Shown piece by piece: positions 6,785 through 14,066 of a stretch of 32,092 bases of DNA. The translations under genes were made by a program, and so were the position numbers. The stretch covers positions 1 to 32,092 of the forward strand of contig JAFZOJ010000145.1 in assembly GCA_017550685.1 (NCBI GenBank), in the 5' to 3' direction. This DNA comes from Treponema sp. GTDB lineage: Bacteria; Spirochaetota; Spirochaetia; Treponematales; Treponemataceae. The notes under the pieces are model-generated. The model did no database searches. It saw only the letters and a program-made list of their open reading frames with translations, and was not told the DNA's origin. Position 1 is the first letter of the stretch, and the number at the start of each line of letters is the position of its first letter.

Positions 6785-7534
6785 TTATTTATTAAATCTT
6801 GCAAGGAACAGCTTTGTTCTTTCCTGCTTTGGAGCGTTTATAACATCCTGAGGCTTGCCCTGTTCTACAATAACTCCGCCGTCCATAAAAATAATATGTG
6901 TAGAAATATCTCTTGCAAAAGACATTTCGTGGGTTACTACGACCATTGTCATTTTTTCTGCTGCCAGTTCCTTTATAACAGCAAGAATTTCTCCGGTAAG
7001 CTCAGGATCAAGCGCACTTGTAGGTTCATCAAAAAGCAGAACCTCAGGCTTAAGTGCCAAAGCTCTGGCAATAGAAACACGCTGCTGCTGACCGCCACTA
7101 AGCTGACACGGATAAGAAGCAGCCTTATCTGCCAATCCCATACGTTCAAGAATCTGCATTGCAGTTGCCTTGGCTTCTTCCTTGGATTTTTTAAGAACCT
7201 TTATCTGAGGCTTCATTACGTTCTGTAGTACAGAATAATGAGGAAAAAGATTAAAGTTTTGGAATACAAGACCGCTTTTTAAGATAATCTGATGACGCTG
7301 TTCCTTATTACAGTAAACGCCGTCCTGTACAAGAGACTGTCCGCAGATGGTAATAGTACCACCGCTGACCTGTTCCAGCTGAGAAATACAGCGCAGGATT
7401 GTAGATTTTCCGGAACCACTTGGTCCGATTATACTAAGCACCTCGCCTTTGTGCACACTGAACGAAATGCCTTTGATAACGTCGAGAGTTCCAAATGATT
7501 TTTTTAAATTCTGTACGCTGATTATTTCTTCCAT
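6785..7534 (-). CDS. Amino-acid ABC importer, ATP-binding subunit
   Basis: A 249-residue cytoplasmic ATPase of the GlnQ/HisP class, powering the importer encoded with the two genes upstream. Visible motifs are Walker [10 protein letters not shown] (37-45), a Q-loop in [12 protein letters not shown], the signature LSGGQQQR, Walker [13 protein letters not shown] and the H-loop in [18 protein letters not shown] and the short C-terminus without a regulatory domain are typical of the polar amino-acid transport group. It ends 13 nt before tmk. Confidence 0.95.
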   Translation of the reverse strand: MEEIISVQNLKKSFGTLDVIKGISFSVHKGEVLSIIGPSGSGKSTILRCISQLEQVSGGTITICGQSLVQDGVYCNKEQRHQIILKSGLVFQNFNLFPHYSVLQNVMKPQIKVLKKSKEEAKATAMQILERMGLADKAASYPCQLSGGQQQRVSIARALALKPEVLLFDEPTSALDPELTGEILAVIKELAAEKMTMVVVTHEMSFARDISTHIIFMDGGVIVEQGKPQDVINAPKQERTKLFLARFNK

Positions 7535-7544
7535 TTTACTATGC

Positions 7545-8225
7545 TCAATTATAATAATTCAGTTTATTTTCCAGTGCTCTGAATACAACCGAAACAATCC
7601 AGTTCATAAAAAAGTAAAAGGCGCCGGCAATAAACAAAGGCCAGAATGAAAATAAGGCGCCCTGTCGTTCTTTGGCAACCATCAAAAGCTCTGCAACACC
7701 AATTACAGAAACAAGAGCTGTATCCTTTACAAGAGTTATTACTTCGTTACCCATGGCCGGAACAATACGCTTAACCACCTGAGGAAGAATGATTGTAAAA
7801 AATGTCTGGGCACGAGTGTATCCCAAAACCTTACAGGCTTCGTACTGTCCTTTTGGAATAGATTCAATTCCGCCGCGGTAGATTTCTGCAAAATATGCGG
7901 CATAGTTTATGCTCAGGGCAATAATAGCAGCTGCAAAACGATTCCATCTGAAAGTAACGTTATAGCCCAGATCGTTAAGCCAGCGGATAAAAAGACCAGG
8001 TCCAAAGTAAACGACCAGCAGTTGGAGCATAAGCGGAGTTCCACGGATTATAAGCAGAAATACATTTGTTACGCCCGACAAAAGCCTGTTTTTAGACATG
8101 CGTCCCATAGCAACAGGCATTGCCAGCGGAATTGCAAAAAGCAGAGTAAGAAAAAATACCTGTAATGATGTTCCCGATGCCTTGAACATCGAGATAATCA
8201 TTTTAGCATATCTTTCCGAAAGCAT
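7545..8225 (-). CDS. Amino-acid ABC importer, permease subunit
   Basis: 226 residues, HisM/GlnP family inner-membrane permease with about five membrane segments. Diagnostic stretches are [32 protein letters not shown] and the EAA-type coupling loop [22 protein letters not shown]. The same-family SBP stop immediately precedes its start (no intergenic bases), so the two are co-translated. It probably acts as a homodimer, since only one permease gene is present. Confidence 0.95.
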   Translation of the reverse strand: MLSERYAKMIISMFKASGTSLQVFFLTLLFAIPLAMPVAMGRMSKNRLLSGVTNVFLLIIRGTPLMLQLLVVYFGPGLFIRWLNDLGYNVTFRWNRFAAAIIALSINYAAYFAEIYRGGIESIPKGQYEACKVLGYTRAQTFFTIILPQVVKRIVPAMGNEVITLVKDTALVSVIGVAELLMVAKERQGALFSFWPLFIAGAFYFFMNWIVSVVFRALENKLNYYN

Positions 8226-9041
8226 TTATTTTCCGATAACAGAAATATCTTTACCAAACCATTTTGTAGAAATCTGAGCTACAGTTCCGTCAGCAGCCAT
8301 TTCCAAAAGGATGCGTTCTACTTCGTCGCGGAGTTCAGGTTCACTCTTTCTAAAACCAATACCGTATTCTTCGTTGGCAAGAGCCTGAGGCAAAACAGTA
8401 AATGGTTCACCGGTCATTGCAATAGAATAGTTTGCAACAACGCTGTCCATTGCAACAGCATCTATACCGCCAACCTTAAGGTCGTTAAGGGCAGTAATAT
8501 TATCTTTGAATGCAACAACATCTCCAAGCCAGTATTTGAACGGAGTATTGCTGTCAATTGCTTCCTGTGCACTTGAACCGCTCTGGTAACCAACTACCCT
8601 GCCGCTCAAATCATCATAAGTTTTTACAGAACCGTTCTTTCTTACAACCAGAACCTGTTCGTTGTTCAAATATGGGAATGTAAATGAAAGAGCCTGTTTT
8701 CTTTCTTCGGTGATTGTAAAGCCGTTCCAGATACAGTCAATTTTACCTGTCTGAAGCTCCATTTCTTTGGCATCCCAGTCAATTGGCTGTGCCTTAAACT
8801 CTACACCCATACGCTTTGCAACTTCTTTTGCAAGGTCAATATCATAACCTACAATTTCGTTGTTGTCATCTCGGAATCCCAGCGGTGGAAAAGAATCATC
8901 CAGACCAAGAACAAAAACACCTCTTTGCTTGAGTGCCTCTAATGCGTTTGCAGGCTGAACTTCTGCTTTCTTTTTAGCGCAGCCACAGATTATAAGAGAG
9001 CATAAAACTGCTGCAATTATAAACACTATTCCCTTTTTCAT
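8226..9041 (-). CDS. Amino-acid ABC importer, binding lipoprotein (family 3)
   Basis: 271 residues. The signal peptide ends in IICGC, giving lipidation at Cys21 (a relaxed spirochaete-type lipobox), so it would be tethered in the periplasm. The body is a family 3 binding protein: GVFVLGLDDSFPPLGF near the start, NNEIVGYDIDLAKEVAKRMG, DCIWNGFTITEERKQALSFTFPY (ligand-carboxylate-binding Arg), and the hinge strands YQSGSSAQEA and NEEYGIGFRKS. These predict a polar or charged amino acid as ligand. Being 18 nt after argH suggests, but does not prove, arginine or a related amino acid. Confidence 0.93.
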   Translation of the reverse strand: MKKGIVFIIAAVLCSLIICGCAKKKAEVQPANALEALKQRGVFVLGLDDSFPPLGFRDDNNEIVGYDIDLAKEVAKRMGVEFKAQPIDWDAKEMELQTGKIDCIWNGFTITEERKQALSFTFPYLNNEQVLVVRKNGSVKTYDDLSGRVVGYQSGSSAQEAIDSNTPFKYWLGDVVAFKDNITALNDLKVGGIDAVAMDSVVANYSIAMTGEPFTVLPQALANEEYGIGFRKSEPELRDEVERILLEMAADGTVAQISTKWFGKDISVIGK

Positions 9042-9059
9042 AATAACCGTACCTCTTTG

Positions 9060-10550
9060 TTATGAAATTTGTTCAAATATTTTATCCCATTCATCACTGT
9101 CAGATTTTTTAGATGAAGGGGTATTATCCTTAATAAATACGTACAATGCATCAAGCTGCTTTTCTACAGCCGATGATGCAGGACCACCTGTAAGCTTTCT
9201 TATTTCCACACATTTTTGTGGAGTTATAAGTTCAAATATATCCTTTTTAAATAGAGCACTAGCCTTCTTGTATTCTTCAAAATCAAGCTCTTCGAGTGCG
9301 CAGTTCTTTTCTATTGCAATGCGTACAAGACCGGCAGAAACTCCATGTGCCGTACGGAACGGAAGTCCCTTGCGTACAAGATAATCTGCTACATCGGTTG
9401 CGTTAAGGTAGCCGCCGTTGCAGGCCTGTGCCATTTTCTTTTTGTTCCAGGTGGCAGTCTTAACCATCTGCGTAAAGATTCTGACACTTGAAATTACTGT
9501 ATCGTAAGCATCAAAGAAGCTTGATTTATCTTCCTGCATGTCGCGGTCGTAAGAAAGAGGAAGTCCTTTCATCATGGTAAAGAGTGCTACCATGTCGCCG
9601 TATACACGTCCGGCCTTACCGCGAATAAGCTCGGCAAAATCAGGATTCTTTTTCTGCGGCATGATTGAACTGCCTGTGCTCCATTTTTCGCTCATTTCTA
9701 TAAAGCCGAATTCTGTTGTAGACCACAGTACAATTTCTTCGCAAGAGCGGGAAAGGTGCATCTGAATAAGTGAAAGGTCCGAGGCTACTTCCAGATAATA
9801 ATCGCGGTCAGAAACTGTATCCAGCGAATTGGCAGTTACTCCGCCAAAGCCAAGGAGACCTGCTTCGTATTCGCGGTTTAAAGGAAGACCACTGGTTGCA
9901 AGTGCACCGCAGCCTATAGGAGACAGGTCTACCCTTTTTACTGCATCGGTAAGGCGCTGTACATCGCGCACGTAGGCCTGAGCCCAGGCACAAAGATGCT
10001 GAGCCAGAGTAACAGGCTGTGCATGCTGCATATGTGTAAAGCCCGGAATAAGGGTCTGTGTATTTTTGCCTGCAATTGAGCAGAGAGTCTTTATAAGCAG
10101 CAGCAGTTCTTTTTTGAGCGCTGTAATCTGGTGCTTAAGATAAAGGCGTTCATCAAGCGCAATCTGGTCGTTTCGGCTGCGGCCAGTATGTACCTTTTTA
10201 CCTGCCTCTCCCACACGGTCTGTAAGAGTTGCTTCTATAAATGAATGAATATCTTCTGCAGAAAAATCTACGGTAAAGGCCTTGCCCTTGCTGTCCGTAC
10301 CGCGCAGTAAATCTGTTTTAATGGATAACAGGCCGTCAATAATCTGCTTTTCTTCTGTTTTGGAAATAAGCTTCTGGTGGCTAAGCATCTTAGCATGTGC
10401 AATGCTGCCTTCAATATCCACCATGGCCATGCGCATATCATCTTTGATTGAAGTTTCAAATTTAACGGCGTCGGCGTCAGGACCTTCCTTAAAGCGTCCG
10501 TGCCACAAAGCCGCATGATTGTCTTTTGTGATTGTTCCGTGTTTTGACAT
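9060..10550 (-). CDS. argH: Argininosuccinate lyase
   Basis: Splits argininosuccinate into arginine and fumarate, the last step of arginine synthesis, as a cytoplasmic homotetramer. Of 496 residues, key motifs are ALWHGRF near the start, HTGRSRNDQ, FTHMQHAQPV and the family signature with catalytic Ser in TGSSIMPQKKNPD (292-304). Compared with enzymes that begin directly at the ALWGGRF position it has about 12 extra N-terminal residues, but no better start exists. There is no Shine-Dalgarno sequence: a good promoter ends 7 nt before the ATG. No argG is visible. It heads a run of seven closely spaced minus-strand genes. Confidence 0.95.
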   Translation of the reverse strand: MSKHGTITKDNHAALWHGRFKEGPDADAVKFETSIKDDMRMAMVDIEGSIAHAKMLSHQKLISKTEEKQIIDGLLSIKTDLLRGTDSKGKAFTVDFSAEDIHSFIEATLTDRVGEAGKKVHTGRSRNDQIALDERLYLKHQITALKKELLLLIKTLCSIAGKNTQTLIPGFTHMQHAQPVTLAQHLCAWAQAYVRDVQRLTDAVKRVDLSPIGCGALATSGLPLNREYEAGLLGFGGVTANSLDTVSDRDYYLEVASDLSLIQMHLSRSCEEIVLWSTTEFGFIEMSEKWSTGSSIMPQKKNPDFAELIRGKAGRVYGDMVALFTMMKGLPLSYDRDMQEDKSSFFDAYDTVISSVRIFTQMVKTATWNKKKMAQACNGGYLNATDVADYLVRKGLPFRTAHGVSAGLVRIAIEKNCALEELDFEEYKKASALFKKDIFELITPQKCVEIRKLTGGPASSAVEKQLDALYVFIKDNTPSSKKSDSDEWDKIFEQIS

Positions 10551-10557
10551 ATGAGAT

Positions 10558-10586
10558 ATTATAGTTTATTATATTGAAATTTTCAA
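10558..10586 (-). promoter_or_regulatory. argH promoter, leaderless architecture, overlapping palindrome
   Basis: Minus-strand TTGAAA (10581-10586), 17-nt spacer, TATAAT (10558-10563), then 7 nt to the ATG. The -35 lies inside a perfect 15-nt inverted repeat (10573-10587, ATTGAAA / TTTCAAT), a candidate operator. It is reminiscent of, but not spaced like, ArgR boxes. Confidence 0.65.
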
Positions 10587-10593
10587 TTATGCG

Positions 10594-10616
10594 ATTGTCG
10601 GGTCAAGCCCGACAAT
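10594..10616. repeat. Short palindromic repeat, GGGTCAAGCCC type
   Basis: ATTGTCGGG / CCCGACAAT (9 bp) around TCAAG, lying between the terminator of the sugar-binding lipoprotein gene and the argH promoter. It has the same core as the repeats at 2406-2462 and 30932-30954. Confidence 0.8.
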
Positions 10617-10629
10617 GACACACCTGCAT

Positions 10630-10664
10630 AAAAAAAAGGCGGGTGCCTTACGACATCCGCCTTT
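10630..10664 (-). terminator. Terminator of the sugar-binding lipoprotein gene
   Basis: On the minus strand AAAGGCGG (complement of 10657-10664) pairs with CCGCCTTT, extended by three more pairs, and is followed by a run of U (A 10630-10637 on plus). It starts 23 nt after the stop codon. Confidence 0.9.
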
Positions 10665-10687
10665 ATAAATTATCTGATGACTAACAA

Positions 10688-12076
10688 TTACTGATTGTTG
10701 ATATCATCGAGATAACCCTGGAGTGCATTACCTACACGTTCGATACCCTGCTGTGGTGTTTCCCAAGGAGTATCAGACCAGCTCCATGTAATCTGTGAAT
10801 ATGTATCACGGAAGTTTGGAAGAAGCCATTCTGTGAATGCTTTTGAGTTTTCGCGCATCATAGCCATTGTTTCATCAACAGCGCGTGTATCGCGGAAGTT
10901 ACTGTAGAAGTTTTCTTTCCAAGCATCGTCATCATCATAACCTGGTACAGGATCTGTCCAAAGGTCATAAATCTTCATAAGCTTGTTAACCTTTTCCTGT
11001 GAATAGAATGCAGGAATTACAAGCATATTGTCCTGGTTAGTTGTGAATGCTTTTCCTGGTTCCTTAGATGGCCAACAAATCATACCCCAGTCATCCTTCA
11101 TATCCTGGAGCATCTGTCCCTTGTTAGACTGATACTGCTGGTCTGCCATGAATGCTGCAGTTCCGTTTGTGAAACCTGTCTTGTAGTAATCCCAGTTTCC
11201 ACCATTTGCAGGAAGCTGATACTTGTCGAACATGTTCATAGCCCATGTCAAAGATTCCATTACCTTGTCGTCGGTGTTCAAAATATACTTTCCGTTAGCA
11301 TCTGTCTTAACAAGGCTTGTATCATTTCCCAAAAGTGCAGGAATGATGAATTCTGAGTTGAAGCTTGACATAGCATACTGATCGATTACACCATCGTTAT
11401 CTGTATCTTTTGTCAAAGCAGCACACATTTCTTCGAATGTTTCCCAAGACCATTTACCATCTTTCTGAAGGTTATATGGCTCATCTGGGTCAAAACCGTT
11501 GTCCTTAAGAATACGCTTGTTGAAGAAGAGAGCAGCACGTGGCTCTGGAGCATCTGCACTGAATGTATAGCCTGGGAGAACGCTGCAAACAGCTTTGTTC
11601 CATTTCTTATCTTTCCAGTCTACACCTGGAACCTTAGAAACATCTGCCCAAAGACCCTGAAGATATCCAGGAATTGCAGAACGACCATCGATGATGAAGA
11701 TACGAGCTTCTGAGTCATCACCTGTAATACAGTAGTTAGCTACTTCTGTTGGGTGTTCACCCCATCCGTCACCAATCTGCTTACATGTGAAGTTATATGT
11801 ATCCATAAGATACTGACGATAAGCAGCCTGATCTTCCTGTGCCTTGTTTGTTGGAGCAGCAGGCTCTGGACCAGTCCAGTAGTCGAAAATAACTACATCA
11901 ATGCCACCAAAGTCATAAGCCTTCTTTGTAGAAGGGTCTTTCTGAACCTTGAGCTTTGAATAATCACCATTAGCAGCGGCAGCAAGGGCTGCTTTTGATG
12001 AACCACCTTTTTTGTCACAACCAGCAAGTGCAAGTACAAGCACAGCTGACAATGCAACGATAGCAATTTTTTTCAT
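10688..12076 (-). CDS. Carbohydrate ABC importer, binding lipoprotein (family 1)
   Basis: 462 residues. The signal peptide ends LALAGC, lipidated at Cys20, so it is a periplasmic lipoprotein. The fold is a family 1 sugar-binding protein; WSWETFEEMCAALT and the preceding ALFFNKRILKDNGFD are typical. DTDNDGVID (224-232) is a DxDxDG loop likely to hold calcium. It lies at the distal end of the large carbohydrate locus but has its own strong promoter, Shine-Dalgarno sequence (AAGGAG) and terminator. Its biased codon use predicts high expression, as expected when binding protein must exceed permease. The ligand is unknown; the adjacent permease pair is the natural partner. Confidence 0.92.
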   Translation of the reverse strand: MKKIAIVALSAVLVLALAGCDKKGGSSKAALAAAANGDYSKLKVQKDPSTKKAYDFGGIDVVIFDYWTGPEPAAPTNKAQEDQAAYRQYLMDTYNFTCKQIGDGWGEHPTEVANYCITGDDSEARIFIIDGRSAIPGYLQGLWADVSKVPGVDWKDKKWNKAVCSVLPGYTFSADAPEPRAALFFNKRILKDNGFDPDEPYNLQKDGKWSWETFEEMCAALTKDTDNDGVIDQYAMSSFNSEFIIPALLGNDTSLVKTDANGKYILNTDDKVMESLTWAMNMFDKYQLPANGGNWDYYKTGFTNGTAAFMADQQYQSNKGQMLQDMKDDWGMICWPSKEPGKAFTTNQDNMLVIPAFYSQEKVNKLMKIYDLWTDPVPGYDDDDAWKENFYSNFRDTRAVDETMAMMRENSKAFTEWLLPNFRDTYSQITWSWSDTPWETPQQGIERVGNALQGYLDDINNQ

Positions 12077-12106
12077 AAAAATAACTCCTTTATTTTATAT
12101 AATATT

Positions 12107-12135
12107 AGTATACCACGTTAGGTATTATTTGTAAA
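12107..12135 (-). promoter_or_regulatory. Strong sigma70-type promoter of the binding lipoprotein gene
   Basis: Minus-strand TTTACA (12130-12135), exactly 17 nt, then TATACT (12107-12112). The start codon is 30 nt further on, preceded by AAGGAG. The spacer contains the small dyad TACC-ACGTTA-GGTA. Confidence 0.75.
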
Positions 12136-12162
12136 ACAAAAAAATAGGGAATTTCCCCCAAC

Positions 12163-13161
12163 CTACATCTTTACACCGGTACTTGCAAGGCTTTCTACGA
12201 ACATTCTCTGACAGAATACATAAAGTATAATTAAAGGGAAAATTGACATTAAAGTAGCAGTAGAAAGTATTGCATTTGAATAAGCAACCGAAACGATAGA
12301 AGAATTTCCGGTAAGTCGGGCAATATAACCGCCAAGTTTTTCTACTATGTTACCAAGGTTTCCGGCAAGAAGCCTTATTTTTCCAAGGAAAAGGTTTGCA
12401 TAAAAGCCGTCTGTCCACTGCCATACAAATGAGAAGAGGAAGCATGAAGTAATGATTGGTTTAGCACCAGGAACCATAATTTGTACAAAGGTTCTCAAAG
12501 GTCCGCAACCGTCTACATAAGCAGCTTCTTCCAGTTCAAACGGGAATCCCATAAAGAACTGTCGTATCATATAGATATAAAGTCCGTTTTTAAGTCCCTG
12601 ACAGGTAAAACACATCATAAGGTAAGGAAGCATATTTCCGCGCAGGTTAATTGTTTTTCCAAAGAAATTAAAATAACGGAAGCTTAAGAACAAAGATGTA
12701 GAAATTGTCTGTGGAGGAATTACAATAATAAGGATTACACAGAAAAACCAGAAACGCTTGAGCGGAAACTGGAAACGTGAAAATCCATACCCTACTATAC
12801 TGCACATACAAACTTCTATAAGAGATACGAGCAGCGAAACCCATATTGTATTGAACAAGGTTGTCTTATACTCCAGAAGATAGCTGCACAATTTCCAGTT
12901 AGCCAGAGTAAAATGCTTTGGAATAAGAATGATTGTTGTATCATACAAATCGCGCTCGGACATAAAGCTTACCGAAAACTTATTCAGTATAGGCTGAATA
13001 ATCATAAAGCACATTCCGAACAGAAGGATTCCGCGGAAAATTGAAACAGCATATTTCTTAATTGTTTCCTTAAGAAGAATTCCATCAGAAGCTTCGTTAC
13101 GAGCCCAGAAATCATTTTTTGTTTTGGCTAGTTCTGTTTGAGTTTTATTTTTCTTAGTCAT
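12163..13161 (-). CDS. Carbohydrate ABC importer permease, MalG/UgpE type (pair 2)
   Basis: 332 residues with a charged N-terminal tail and six predicted membrane segments. The ATPase-coupling EAA loop reads LEEAAYVDGCGPLRTFVQIMVPGAKP, and the C-terminus ends VESLASTGVKM, typical of MalG-type subunits. I chose the ATG at 13161 (MTKKNKTQ), which overlaps the preceding permease gene by 8 nt and has GGTGG upstream, implying translational coupling. It forms a heterodimer with that neighbour by inference. A GC-rich GGGGGAAATTCCC followed by T lies just after the stop, a weak terminator at best. Confidence 0.92.
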   Translation of the reverse strand: MTKKNKTQTELAKTKNDFWARNEASDGILLKETIKKYAVSIFRGILLFGMCFMIIQPILNKFSVSFMSERDLYDTTIILIPKHFTLANWKLCSYLLEYKTTLFNTIWVSLLVSLIEVCMCSIVGYGFSRFQFPLKRFWFFCVILIIVIPPQTISTSLFLSFRYFNFFGKTINLRGNMLPYLMMCFTCQGLKNGLYIYMIRQFFMGFPFELEEAAYVDGCGPLRTFVQIMVPGAKPIITSCFLFSFVWQWTDGFYANLFLGKIRLLAGNLGNIVEKLGGYIARLTGNSSIVSVAYSNAILSTATLMSIFPLIILYVFCQRMFVESLASTGVKM

Positions 13162-14065
13162 AATCGTACACCACCTTTGAAATAATAAACGAAGTAACAC
13201 CAATTAAAATCATACATACGACAAAGTAAGACCAGGCCATTGCAGCGCTGAATCCATATTCCATAAGCTGTAATGAATTGTTTATTTTTGTCATAATTTC
13301 ATTATCCGTCTTCATAAAGAAGTCTACGATTGTATAAACCCAGCATACAGGAAGCAGAGGGCTTACCATTGGAATGGTAATCTTACACATACTTTCCCAG
13401 GAAGTACAGCCTTCCATCTGAGCAGCTTCGTACATACTTGGAGAAATATTCTGAAGACCTGAAAGGAAGATGATAATCTGAATACCTGATGCCATGGCAA
13501 CATCGTAAATGGAATCTATGATTTCAAATACTTTTTCAAACGTTTTTCCGCTTATTCCGCTAAAACCCGTTGTATCCGAAACAAGAATACGCTCCAGTAC
13601 TTCGGTAACTGTATTTACATTACCTGTTTCTTCGATTGCATTTTTAAGCTGAGCCATAAGCGCGTTATTATTTTCCAATCCCAAAAGAACTCCGGAAGAA
13701 AGAATAACGGCAAGGAAAAAGATTGAACGTGCAAATGTTCTTCCCTTAAAGTTCTGGTTAAGCAAAAGCGCTACAAAGAAGCTGAATACAATTGTTGCAA
13801 TGGAACGGTAAATCATGTTACCAATACCTGTAAGAAGCAACTGATTAAAATCCGGGTCTACAAGGAAGGCACGCTTAAAGTTTGCAAACTGATTTGCTTC
13901 CAGAGAAAAGCCCTGTGTAGAAATAGTTACCTGTGAAAGGGCCATTCTTAAAGAACCAAAAAGAGGCCTTACCATTAAGAATATAAAACCGATTATAAAC
14001 GGCATTATAAAAAGATATCCGTAAAGAGCCCGGCGTCCCATGAGCCCTATTTTTCTTTTTCTCAT
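13154..14065 (-). CDS. Carbohydrate ABC importer permease, MalF/UgpA type (pair 2)
   Basis: 303 residues with a basic start, YLFIMPFIIGFIFL as the first membrane segment and the coupling loop YEAAQMEGCTSWESMCKITIPMVSP. A hydrophilic segment of about 65 residues (about 125-190, from LENNNALMAQ to the IYDVAMASG region) is inserted between membrane segments, larger than usual and possibly a periplasmic domain touching the binding protein. GGAGG lies in the end of the DUF5696-like gene, one base upstream of this start, so expression follows that gene. Confidence 0.92.
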   Translation of the reverse strand: MRKRKIGLMGRRALYGYLFIMPFIIGFIFLMVRPLFGSLRMALSQVTISTQGFSLEANQFANFKRAFLVDPDFNQLLLTGIGNMIYRSIATIVFSFFVALLLNQNFKGRTFARSIFFLAVILSSGVLLGLENNNALMAQLKNAIEETGNVNTVTEVLERILVSDTTGFSGISGKTFEKVFEIIDSIYDVAMASGIQIIIFLSGLQNISPSMYEAAQMEGCTSWESMCKITIPMVSPLLPVCWVYTIVDFFMKTDNEIMTKINNSLQLMEYGFSAAMAWSYFVVCMILIGVTSFIISKVVYDYD

Positions 14066-14066
14066 A

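Noticed and set aside
12138..12162. GGGGGAAATTCCC followed by T as terminator of the permease genes
   Set aside because: The hairpin would have at most a few pairs and almost no loop; it is too weak to list as a terminator.
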